From JAGQTE01 sp964648005 (GTDB lineage Bacteria; Actinomycetota; Acidimicrobiia; Acidimicrobiales; Acidimicrobilacustridaceae), in contig CAZYKR010000120.1 of NCBI GenBank assembly GCA_964648005.1, forward strand, positions 1 to 12,636: DNA of 12,636 nucleotides, given 5' to 3'. The notes under the pieces are model-generated. The model worked only from the letters and a program-made list of their open reading frames with translations. It had not been told where the DNA came from and searched no databases. The translations under genes were made by a program, and so were the position numbers. This document shows, piece by piece, positions 1-6,551 of the stretch. Numbering within the stretch: position 1 is the first letter of the stretch; the number at the start of each line of letters is the position of its first letter.

Positions 1-612
1 ACGATCGGCACGGTGTACTTCCGGGTCTCGATCACCGGGCACGAGAACGTGCCGACGCGCGGCGCCTTCATCGTGTCGCCGATCCACCGCTCGAACCTCG
101 ACACGCCGGTCATGGCCCTCGTCACGAAGCGCCGCGTGCGCTTCATGGGCAAGGAGTCGCTGTGGAAGACCCGCTTCGGTGCCTGGTACTTCACCAACCT
201 CGGCGGCTTCCCGGTCGATCGCGGCACTGCCGACCGCGGCGCCATCAAGGCGGCGATGACCGTCATCGAGCGCGGTGAGCCGGTGGTGATGTTCCCCGAG
301 GGCACCCGGCAGTTCGGCCCGACGGTGTGCGAGATGTTCGACGGTCCCGCCTACATCGCCTCGAAGGCCCAGATCCCGATCGTGCCCGTGGGGCTCGGCG
401 GCACCGAGCGGGCGATGGGCAAGGGCGCCAAGATCCCGCGGCCGACCCGGATCACGATGGTGATCGGCGAGCCGATCATGCCCGAGCCCAACACGGAGGG
501 CGGGCGCGTGCCGCGCCGTCAGGTGCGCGAGCTGACCGAGCTGCTCGGCGAACGCATCCAGGTGCTCTTCGACGAGGCGCAGGAGCGAGCCGGCACCCCG
601 AACCGACGCTGA
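1..612 (+). CDS. PlsC-type 1-acyl-glycerol-3-phosphate acyltransferase, 5' partial
   Basis: The reading frame is open from base 1, so the true start lies upstream; 203 residues are visible. The fold is the lysophosphatidic-acid acyltransferase (PlsC) domain, which moves an acyl chain onto lysophospholipid at the membrane. The catalytic HX4D motif is HRSNLD at visible residues 29–34. The phosphate-binding FPEGTR motif starts at residue 98, and a hydrophobic IPIVPVGLGGTE strand follows, as is usual for the family. The C-terminus ends soon after the domain with a charged tail and no extra domain. Its stop lies 19 bases from the stop of the convergent HD-domain gene, and no strong terminator is visible between them. 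The family is secure. Whether the acceptor is lysophosphatidate or another acyl acceptor cannot be told from sequence. The GTG at 13 is unlikely to be the start because conserved-looking sequence continues upstream. Confidence 0.9.
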   Translation, partial: TIGTVYFRVSITGHENVPTRGAFIVSPIHRSNLDTPVMALVTKRRVRFMGKESLWKTRFGAWYFTNLGGFPVDRGTADRGAIKAAMTVIERGEPVVMFPEGTRQFGPTVCEMFDGPAYIASKAQIPIVPVGLGGTERAMGKGAKIPRPTRITMVIGEPIMPEPNTEGGRVPRRQVRELTELLGERIQVLFDEAQERAGTPNRR

Positions 613-631
613 CCGTCGGGACAGCGGCGCG

Positions 632-1180
632 TCAGAAGCTCTTGGGCATGGCGGTGATCTCGCGCACCAGCGGCTCGAAGTGCTCGAGCGGCAGGGTGTC
701 GTAGTCGGGATCGAAGGCCGCCTGGTCCCACTCGTCGGCGAACTGCTCGGCCAAGGCGTACCAGGGCTCGTCGCGGTACTGGTCCCGCAGGTCCTGGGGC
801 TTGCCGAAGTGCTGGTAGTAGTGCTTGCCCTGGAAGTCCTGGTGGTACTTGATGGCGTAGTACACGTCGTCGCGCACGAACGGGCGGATCATCTCGGCGG
901 CGATCGCCGGGTGGTTGAACACGCTGACGAGCTTGCCCAGGTCGTGGCAGAGCGCCGCGAACACCACCTCGGGGTCGGCGCCGGCGCGCTCGGCCATCGT
1001 GGCCGTCTGGCAGGCGTGCACCAGCTGGTCGCAGCTGAAGCCGTCGGTGATGGTGTCGAGCTGGCGCAACATCGCCAGGAACTGCTCGGCCACGCGGGGC
1101 TGGTTGGCAATTGTCTCGGCGCCGATCACGGCCCACTGGTCCGCGGTCGACTCGTCCATTCGGGTGAAGCTGGTCGCCAT
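632..1180 (-). CDS. HD-domain protein, PhnZ/MIOX-like putative diiron oxygenase or phosphohydrolase
   Basis: A 182-residue protein beginning MATSFTRM. Visible metal-ligand candidates follow the HD-superfamily order: His55 (in QLVHACQTATMAERAGAD), His79-Asp80 (LCHDLGK), His90 (FNHP), His113 (KYHQDF) and an Asp in the FADEWDQAAFDPD stretch (149–159). The H…HD…H…H…D spacing and the RAGAD…ALCHDLG segment recall the PhnZ/MIOX branch, whose members use a mixed-valence diiron centre for oxidative C–C or C–P cleavage. Other HD proteins are phosphohydrolases, so the reaction is open. No phosphonate genes lie nearby. It is the last gene of a leftward operon, 14 bases after the membrane-protein gene, and is not secreted. 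The ATG at 1180 is chosen because it is preceded by a GGGG-containing weak ribosome site; the frame upstream continues only as arginine-rich noise. The substrate is unknown. Confidence 0.8.
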   Translation of the reverse strand: MATSFTRMDESTADQWAVIGAETIANQPRVAEQFLAMLRQLDTITDGFSCDQLVHACQTATMAERAGADPEVVFAALCHDLGKLVSVFNHPAIAAEMIRPFVRDDVYYAIKYHQDFQGKHYYQHFGKPQDLRDQYRDEPWYALAEQFADEWDQAAFDPDYDTLPLEHFEPLVREITAMPKSF

Positions 1181-1194
1181 CGCCCCAGTCTGCC

Positions 1195-1599
1195 TCAACC
1201 GGCGAGGAGCACGCCGACGAAGACCGCACCCAGCGACGCCACCAACCCGACGGCACCGCCGATCGCAAGCGCCGGCTTGGACTTGCCGTAGCTGTGCACG
1301 AGGGCGGCGGCGGCGCTGGCGCCGACGAGGACGAGCTTGAGGCCGAGCGTCATGTGGTAGCTGGTCGAGGCGTTCTTCATGTCCACCTCGAACACGTTCC
1401 ACACCCCGGTCACCACCGCCAGGGCGAAACCCGCCCAGGCGATCTTGCCGAACTGTCGGGCGGCGAGCCGGGGCAGGTCGGGTCCCTGTGCGCGCAGCAC
1501 GGGGAGCAAGCCGAGCATCGTGAGTTGGCCGCCGACCCACACGGTGGCGCCGAGGATGTGCAGGAACAGGCGGACGGTCTCGATCGACGGGCTGAGCAT
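1195..1599 (-). CDS. Small four-helix membrane protein, CopD-like
   Basis: A 134-residue hydrophobic protein with about four membrane helices (roughly 9–35, 50–70, 83–102 and 107–132). Helix 1 carries the motif LHILGATVWVGGQ, helix 2 ends in TGVWN, and His82 and His102 sit at the ends of helix 3. This layout, with a His-containing first helix and WVGG, resembles the CopD/copper-resistance-D-like group of small integral membrane proteins. In that group buried histidines may bind haem or copper, but no experimentally fixed function can be claimed here. The gene sits 16 bases after the ispH stop and 14 bases before the HD-domain gene, so the three are probably co-transcribed. The ATG at 1599 places the first helix near the N-terminus. 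An in-frame ATG at 1638 would lie inside ispH and add 13 polar residues, so I prefer 1599; no clear ribosome site decides it. Confidence 0.75.
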   Translation of the reverse strand: MLSPSIETVRLFLHILGATVWVGGQLTMLGLLPVLRAQGPDLPRLAARQFGKIAWAGFALAVVTGVWNVFEVDMKNASTSYHMTLGLKLVLVGASAAAALVHSYGKSKPALAIGGAVGLVASLGAVFVGVLLAG

Positions 1600-1615
1600 G
1601 GCGTCGATTGAACCC

Positions 1616-2653
1616 TCAACCGAGGGTCGCGAGCACATCGCTGGCGGCGAGCCGGCGATCGTTGGCCTCGGGACGCGTCTCGGGGACGGAGCCGAACCCG
1701 AAGCCTGCCAAGCCGTCGACGGCGTCGATCAGCTCACGCAGGTTGCGTGGCGGCGGGAAGTACTCGTCCTCGTCGGTGATCGTCACCTCGTCGACGCCGA
1801 CTCGTGGCGCCAGGCGGGCGATCACGGCGCTGACCAGGTCTTCCGGGGCGCTGGCGCCGGCGGTCACGCCGACCACGCCCGACAGGTCGCCGGGCAGCTC
1901 CTCGGGGCCGTTCACCCGCAGCACCCGCTCGCAGCCGGCATCGCCGGCCAGCCGCTCGAGCGCCCGGGTGTTCGACGAGTTGGCCGAGCCGATGACGACG
2001 ACGGCGTCGCAGCGTGGCGCCATCGCCAGCAGGGCGGACTGCCGGTTGGTGGTGGCGAAGCACAGGTCGCTGCGGCCGGGCTTCCACAGCTCGGGGAAGC
2101 GGTCGGCCACGGCGGTGGCCACCCCGGCCCAGTCGCGGTGCGACAGCGTGGTCTGCGCCAGCAGCGCCACCGGCTGCTCGATCACGGGCAGCGCCGCTAC
2201 GTCGTCGGGAGACTCGACGAGGTGGATGGCATCGGGTGCCACCGCCATGGTTCCTGCCGCCTCCTCGTGGCCTGCGTGGCCCACGTACACGATCTCGAAT
2301 CCCTTGGCGGCGCGGGTCTTCACCTCGTGGTGGACCTTGGTGACCAACGGGCAGACAGCGTCGACCACGTACCCGCCGTTCGCCCGGGCGGCGGCGACGA
2401 CCTCAGGCGCCGAACCGTGCGCCGACAGCATGATGGGCCGGCCCGGCGGGACCTCGGCCACATCGTCGACGAACACCACGCCCAGCGCCTCGAAGCGCTC
2501 GACGACCTTCTGGTTGTGGACGATCTCGTGGTAGCAGTACACGGGTGGCTCGAACGCCCGCACCATCCACGCCAGGGCCTTGATCGCCATCTCGACGCCG
2601 GCGCAGAACCCACGGGGCGACGCCAGGAGCACGAGCTGCACGTCAGAGGCCAC
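1616..2653 (-). CDS. ispH: 4-hydroxy-3-methylbut-2-enyl diphosphate reductase
   Basis: IspH catalyses the last MEP-pathway step, reducing HMBPP to IPP and DMAPP with an oxygen-sensitive [4Fe-4S] cluster. All three cluster cysteines are visible in their usual settings: PRGFCAGV near the N-terminus, DAVCPLV, and DLCFATTNRQ. The substrate-binding signatures are also present: EIVHN, LSAHGSAPE, VGHAGHEEAAGT, NSSNT and TAGASAPE. The length is 345 residues, slightly longer than the roughly 316 of E. coli because of a C-terminal tail (after FGFGSVPE). The GTG at 2653 is chosen because a TAGCCT -10 box ends 7 bases before it, giving a leaderless transcript, and the conserved VLLASPRGFCAG stretch begins just after. 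An ATG at 2686 would lie on top of the divergent promoter. It leads an operon with the membrane protein and the HD-domain gene. Confidence 0.95.
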   Translation of the reverse strand: MASDVQLVLLASPRGFCAGVEMAIKALAWMVRAFEPPVYCYHEIVHNQKVVERFEALGVVFVDDVAEVPPGRPIMLSAHGSAPEVVAAARANGGYVVDAVCPLVTKVHHEVKTRAAKGFEIVYVGHAGHEEAAGTMAVAPDAIHLVESPDDVAALPVIEQPVALLAQTTLSHRDWAGVATAVADRFPELWKPGRSDLCFATTNRQSALLAMAPRCDAVVVIGSANSSNTRALERLAGDAGCERVLRVNGPEELPGDLSGVVGVTAGASAPEDLVSAVIARLAPRVGVDEVTITDEDEYFPPPRNLRELIDAVDGLAGFGFGSVPETRPEANDRRLAASDVLATLG

Positions 2654-2660
2654 GGATCGC

Positions 2661-2666
2661 AGGCTA
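2661..2666 (-). promoter_or_regulatory. -10 box (TAGCCT) for leaderless ispH
   Basis: TAGCCT read on the minus strand is separated by seven bases (gcgatcc) from the GTG at 2653. That is the spacing at which transcription starts on the first base of the codon. No Shine-Dalgarno sequence precedes the GTG, and no good -35 is visible. The assignment rests on the repeated architecture elsewhere in this window. Confidence 0.6.
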
Positions 2667-2680
2667 TCGCCGGGCACCGG

Positions 2681-2686
2681 TAGCAT
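2681..2686 (+). promoter_or_regulatory. -10 box (TAGCAT) for the DUF512 gene
   Basis: TAGCAT is followed by nine bases (cggacctcc) and then the ATG at 2696, so the mRNA would have at most a few leader bases. A GGAGG-like ribosome site is absent on this strand. The box overlaps the place where the -35 of the divergent ispH promoter would fall, so the two promoters probably share DNA. Confidence 0.55.
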
Positions 2687-2695
2687 CGGACCTCC

Positions 2696-4090
2696 ATGTC
2701 CCCGCCCCAGGTGGTGCTGGTCGAGCCCGGCTCGGCGGCGTCGACAGCAGGTCTGCTGGTCGGCGATGAGATCGTCGCCATCGACGGTCAGGTGCCGCGC
2801 GACGTGTTGGAGTACCGCTGGCTGGTCGATGACGAGGACCCGACCTTCGCCGTGCGACGAGACGACGGGGTCCACGAGATCACGGTGGCCAAGGCGGCGG
2901 GGGAGCCGGTCGGCCTCGAGGTGCACACCCCGCTGTTCGACCAGGTCACGACGTGTGACAACCACTGCGAGTTCTGCTTCATCCATCAGCTGCCGGCCGG
3001 CATGCGGCCGAGCCTGGCCGTCAAGGACGACGACTACCGGCTGTCGTTCCTCTACGGGAACTTCACCACGCTCACCCGGTTCACCGAGGCCGACCTGGAG
3101 CGGGTGCTCACCGAGGGGCTGTCGCCGCTGTACGTGAGCATCCACGCCACCGACCCCCGCGTCCGGGCCCGGATGCTGCGCAACCAGCGGGGCGCCACGA
3201 GCCTGCGGTGGCTGCGCATGTTGCTCGACCACGGTGTCGAGGTGCACGGCCAGGTCGTCGTCTGTCCCGGCCGCAACGACGGTGCCGTGCTCGACGACAC
3301 CCTGGCGGGTGTGCTCGACGAGTACCCCGAGCTCGCCAGCGTCTGCGTGGTGCCGCTCGGCGTCAGCCGGCACAACCGGGAGCCGGCCATGCGGCCGCAC
3401 ACGTCCTCCGAGGCGGCCGCCGTCGTCGACGCCGTCGAGGACTGGCAGGACGTCTTCCTCGCGGCGCTGGGGCATCGCCTGGTCTTCGCCGCCGACGAGT
3501 ACTACCTGCTCGCCGGGCGGCCGTTCCCCGACGCGGCCACCTACGCCGGGTTCCCGATGCACGAGGACGGTGTGGGCATGGCCGCCGCCTTCGCCGACGC
3601 CTTCACCTCCGGCGTCGCGCCGCTGGCGGCGGGGGAGCACACCCCGAACCGCGGCGGCTTCTTCTCCTGGGTCGACGGTGCCGGACCGGACGGGTATCGC
3701 CGGCCGTCGGGCGTCGAGACCGCCGTGGCCCTCGGTCCACGCCGCGACCTCCCCGCCACCGTGCTGACCGGCACCTACGGCGCGCAGATCCTGCGCCCGC
3801 TGCTCGATGGCGCCGGGTACGGCGACGTCGAGGTGCTCCCCGTCGAGAACCGCTTCTTCGGCGGCAACATCGGGGTCGCCGGCCTGCTGGTCGGCGAGGA
3901 TCTGGCCCGTGTGCTGGATGGGCGCTCGCCTCGGCAACGCCACCTCATCCCGGATCGCTGCCTCAGCGACGGCCGCTTCCTCGACGGCACCACACCGGCC
4001 GACCTGCCGGTTCCGGTCGAGATCATCCCCACCGATGGGGCGTCGCTGCGTGCCGCCCTCGGCGAACCGACAGGAGCCACCCATGGCTGA
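2696..4090 (+). CDS. DUF512 family PDZ/radical-SAM Fe-S protein
   Basis: A 464-residue member of the DUF512 family of putative FeS oxidoreductases found beside der in many Gram-positive genomes. A PDZ-like N-terminus (about residues 4–45: EPGSAASTAGLLVGDEI) precedes a radical-SAM-like cysteine cluster CX3CX2C at Cys87, Cys91 and Cys94, followed directly by FIHQLPAGMRPSL. The C-terminal half holds the DUF512 region, including RFFGGNIGVAGLLVG. The radical-SAM assignment follows from the cluster and from family knowledge; the substrate is unknown. It could modify or serve something linked to ribosome maturation or phospholipid synthesis, but that is inference from gene neighbours only. No signal peptide is present, so it is cytoplasmic. 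Its stop overlaps the der start by eight bases, which suggests translational coupling. The ATG at 2696 is supported by the -10 box nine bases upstream. Confidence 0.9.
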   Translation: MSPPQVVLVEPGSAASTAGLLVGDEIVAIDGQVPRDVLEYRWLVDDEDPTFAVRRDDGVHEITVAKAAGEPVGLEVHTPLFDQVTTCDNHCEFCFIHQLPAGMRPSLAVKDDDYRLSFLYGNFTTLTRFTEADLERVLTEGLSPLYVSIHATDPRVRARMLRNQRGATSLRWLRMLLDHGVEVHGQVVVCPGRNDGAVLDDTLAGVLDEYPELASVCVVPLGVSRHNREPAMRPHTSSEAAAVVDAVEDWQDVFLAALGHRLVFAADEYYLLAGRPFPDAATYAGFPMHEDGVGMAAAFADAFTSGVAPLAAGEHTPNRGGFFSWVDGAGPDGYRRPSGVETAVALGPRRDLPATVLTGTYGAQILRPLLDGAGYGDVEVLPVENRFFGGNIGVAGLLVGEDLARVLDGRSPRQRHLIPDRCLSDGRFLDGTTPADLPVPVEIIPTDGASLRAALGEPTGATHG

Positions 4091-5411
4091 CGCCGCCCTG
4101 CCGACCGTGGCCGTCGTCGGCCGCCCCAACGTCGGGAAGTCGACCTTGCTCAACCGCATCGTCGGCCGCCGCGCCGCCATCGTCGAGGAGCGACCCGGGG
4201 TGACCCGTGATCGCAAGGAGGTCGAGGCCGACTGGCTCGGCCGCAGCTTCGTCGTCGTCGACACCGGGGGCTGGATGGTCCGCGGCGACGCGCTCGACGA
4301 CAAGGTGTCCAGGCAGGCCGAGCAGGCCATCGCCGACGCCGACGTGCTGGTCGTCGTCGTCGACGCCACCGTCGGCCAGACCGAGGAGGACGCCCGTGTC
4401 GCCCGTCTGGCCCGGCGCGCCGGTCGCCCGGTGCTGCTCGCCGTCAACAAGGTCGACGACACCAAGCAGGAGTCGCTCATCTGGGACTTCGCCACCCTCG
4501 GTCTCGGTGATCCGATCCCGGTGAGCGCCTTGCACGGACGGGGCACGGGCGACCTGCTCGACCGCGTCGTCGCCGAGCTCGGCGAGCCGCCTGCCGATGA
4601 CGATGCCGACGAGCTGGCGCCGCCGAGCGACGCGGACGCCGGGCTGTTCGCCGTGGCCATCGTCGGACGGCCGAACGTGGGCAAGTCGACGCTCTTCAAC
4701 CGCCTGATCGGCGACGACCGATCGATCGTGCACGACATGCCCGGCACCACCCGTGACTCGGTCGACACCATCGTCGAGACCGAGCAGGGGCCGATCCGGT
4801 TCGTGGACACGGCAGGTATGCGCCGTCGGGCCAAGGTCGACGAAGGCACCGAGTACTACTCGATGGTGCGAGCGCTCGAGTCGATCGACCTGGCCGACGT
4901 GGCGCTGCTCGTCATCGATGCCACCGAGGGCGTCACGCACCAGGACCAACGCCTGGCCGAGCGGGTCGACGCCGCCGGCTGCCCGATCATCGTGCTGCTC
5001 AACAAGTGGGAGCTGCTCGACGCCGAGGCTCGTGCCACGGCGCAGGCCGACGTGACGCGGCGGCTCGCCTTCCTCGGCGACGCGCCGACGCTCAAGATCA
5101 GCGCCGCCAGCGGCAAAGGCGTCCACAAGGTGCTGCCGACGCTGGCCGGATCGATCGAGGACTACCGCACCCGGGTCCCGACAGCGAAGGTCAACCGCGT
5201 CATCCGGGCGGCCCAGCAGGCCCAGCCGGCGCCCGGCGGCGCCCGCGTGCTCTACGCCACCCAAGGGGCGGCGAACCCACCGACGTTCACCCTGTTCGCC
5301 AATCGCGAGCTGCCCCAGCCGTACCTGCGGTACCTCGAGCGGCGCCTGCGCGAGGACCTCGACCTCGGGTCGACGCCCATCAAGGTGCGGGTCCGGCGGC
5401 GCAGTGACTGA
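4083..5411 (+). CDS. der: Ribosome-biogenesis GTPase Der (EngA)
   Basis: Der is an essential GTPase with two tandem G domains and a C-terminal KH-like domain that assists 50S ribosomal subunit assembly. Both P-loops are intact (GRPNVGKST at residues 13–21 and 195–203). The G3 motifs are DTGG and DTAGM, and the G4 motifs are NKVD (122–125) and NKWE (307–310). An acidic linker (roughly 165–185, rich in Asp and Ala) separates the domains. The KH-like part includes the NPPTFTLFAN and YLRYLERRLRE segments. The length of 442 residues is a little shorter than the 490 of E. coli Der, as is common in Gram-positives. The ATG at 4083 has an AGGAG ribosome site six bases upstream, inside the DUF512 coding end. 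It shares a transcript with the DUF512 gene. Confidence 0.97.
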   Translation: MADAALPTVAVVGRPNVGKSTLLNRIVGRRAAIVEERPGVTRDRKEVEADWLGRSFVVVDTGGWMVRGDALDDKVSRQAEQAIADADVLVVVVDATVGQTEEDARVARLARRAGRPVLLAVNKVDDTKQESLIWDFATLGLGDPIPVSALHGRGTGDLLDRVVAELGEPPADDDADELAPPSDADAGLFAVAIVGRPNVGKSTLFNRLIGDDRSIVHDMPGTTRDSVDTIVETEQGPIRFVDTAGMRRRAKVDEGTEYYSMVRALESIDLADVALLVIDATEGVTHQDQRLAERVDAAGCPIIVLLNKWELLDAEARATAQADVTRRLAFLGDAPTLKISAASGKGVHKVLPTLAGSIEDYRTRVPTAKVNRVIRAAQQAQPAPGGARVLYATQGAANPPTFTLFANRELPQPYLRYLERRLREDLDLGSTPIKVRVRRRSD

Positions 5412-5424
5412 CGGGCACCAGGAC

Positions 5425-5430
5425 TAGGCT
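5425..5430 (+). promoter_or_regulatory. -10 box (TAGGCT) for the PP2C phosphatase gene
   Basis: TAGGCT lies eight bases (cgcctcga) before the ATG at 5439, and no ribosome site precedes that ATG. The phosphatase gene therefore probably starts its own leaderless transcript just 14 bases after the der stop, although readthrough from der is possible. Confidence 0.6.
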
Positions 5431-5438
5431 CGCCTCGA

Positions 5439-6518
5439 ATGCACCAGCCGATCCTGGCGCTCGTCGCCGCTGCCTGTGTGGTCGCCGCCGTGGTGTGGGG
5501 GCGATCGGCTCGCTACCGAGCCAAGCTCCTCGCGCGCCTCGATGCGGAGTCCGGCGACGACGACGTGAAGCGCCTCGCCCGCTCGGATCTGCGCAAGGAC
5601 ATCCACACCACCGTCCTCTACGCCGTCCTGGCGCTCAGCGCCCTCGTCGGCGCCGTGACCGACAGCGAGATCGGCGCCCTGCTCATCGCCCTGGTCCTGG
5701 TGCCCGTGGGCATCACCTTCGTCTTCGGACGAAACTTCGTCGACGACGCCCGCATCGAGTTCGGCCGCTCCGAGCTGGAGCGTCGCGCCCAGGAGGTGCT
5801 GGTGCAGGACGACCTGGCGCCGAAGCGCTGGGCTGCCCGGCTGGCACCGGAGGACCTGCCCGACCTGACGGGCTTCGAGGTCGGCCGCGTCTACCAGGCC
5901 GGTTCCGGCGTGATGGCCGGCGACTTCTACGACGTGTTCCGCATCTCCCCGCACAGGGTCGCCGCCGTGTTGGGCGACGTCGCCGGGCACGGCATCGATC
6001 CGGCCATCACCGCCTTCCAAGCCAAGTACCTGTTGCGCGTCTTCCTGCGCCAGTACCGCGACCCGGCCCAGGCGCTCGAGGAGCTCAATCGCCAGCTGAT
6101 CGCCGCCTCGCAGCACGCCGAGGAGTTCATCTCCGTGTGCATCGTGGTGTTCGACCTCCAGGCCGAGACGCTGCGCTACGCCTCGGCCGGCCACCCGGCG
6201 GCGTGGCTGTGGCACCAGCGCGAGGTGCGCCCGCTGCGCGCCACCGGCCCGTTGCTGATGCTCAGCCCGGACGCCGAGTTCTCGTCCTTCGAGATCCGCC
6301 TCGACGAGAACGACCTGTGCCTGATGTACACCGACGGTCTGTCCGAGGTGCGCAACGGTGCCGAGCTCTTCGGCGAGGAGCGGGTCGCCAACGCCATCAA
6401 GCGGGACCCCGGCGTGTCGGCAGACGTGCTGTGCAAGTCCCTGCTGTCGGCTGCGCAGGACTTCTCGAGTGGCCCGATCAACGACGACGTGGCCATCCTC
6501 GCGGTACGCAAGGTCTGA
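5439..6518 (+). CDS. Membrane-anchored SpoIIE/PP2C-type serine phosphatase
   Basis: A 359-residue protein. One hydrophobic helix starts the protein (about 5–21), a basic loop follows, and two more helices lie near 44–58 and 64–83. A linker with charged residues then leads to a SpoIIE-type PP2C domain (about 145–357). Metal-binding acidic residues are in place: GDFYD (161–165, Asp162 and Asp165), GDVAGHG (179–185, Asp180), ASAGHP, TDG (298–300, Asp299) and NDDVAIL (Asp349–350). Family members remove phosphate from serine or threonine, often on anti-sigma-factor antagonists in partner-switching circuits. No GAF, PAS, HAMP or STAS domain is visible, so the signal would have to enter through the membrane segment or a partner. 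No anti-sigma or antagonist gene lies nearby. The last codons and the stop are covered by a 14-bp tandem duplication. Confidence 0.9.
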   Translation: MHQPILALVAAACVVAAVVWGRSARYRAKLLARLDAESGDDDVKRLARSDLRKDIHTTVLYAVLALSALVGAVTDSEIGALLIALVLVPVGITFVFGRNFVDDARIEFGRSELERRAQEVLVQDDLAPKRWAARLAPEDLPDLTGFEVGRVYQAGSGVMAGDFYDVFRISPHRVAAVLGDVAGHGIDPAITAFQAKYLLRVFLRQYRDPAQALEELNRQLIAASQHAEEFISVCIVVFDLQAETLRYASAGHPAAWLWHQREVRPLRATGPLLMLSPDAEFSSFEIRLDENDLCLMYTDGLSEVRNGAELFGEERVANAIKRDPGVSADVLCKSLLSAAQDFSSGPINDDVAILAVRKV

Positions 6519-6534
6519 ACCGCAAGGTCTGAAC
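6507..6534 (+). repeat. Exact 14-bp tandem duplication over a stop codon
   Basis: The unit cgcaaggtctgaac occurs at 6507–6520 and again, directly abutting, at 6521–6534. The first copy encodes the final Arg-Lys-Val and TGA stop of the phosphatase; the second repeats them in the gap before the carboxylase gene. It looks like a recent slippage or local duplication and does not alter the protein. Confidence 0.95.
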
Positions 6535-6551
6535 CCCCGGCGGAGGTTGCC

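Noticed and set aside
605..635. Weak inverted repeat between the convergent plsC-type and HD-domain genes
   Set aside because: Only about five pairs (CTGAC/GTCAG), formed largely by the two opposing stop codons, with no T-run; too weak to call a terminator.
1390..1399. GAACACGTTC in the CopD-like gene as a second SOS box
   Set aside because: The half-sites are separated by two bases instead of four, and it lies mid-gene.
2684..2686. ATG at 2686 as the ispH start
   Set aside because: It would lie on the divergent -10 box and leave nine bases between two opposing starts. The 11 added residues match nothing in the family, and its GGAGGT is only three bases away, too close for normal initiation.
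4249..4372. Runs of gtc triplets in der as a microsatellite
   Set aside because: They encode the conserved Val-rich strands before DTGG and the next hydrophobic strand; codon preference explains them.
2654..4849. Minus-strand open frame continuing upstream of ispH across the DUF512 and der genes
   Set aside because: It is an antisense shadow kept open by high GC. It is low-complexity and Arg/Ser/Thr-rich, and the conserved IspH region begins only at the chosen GTG.
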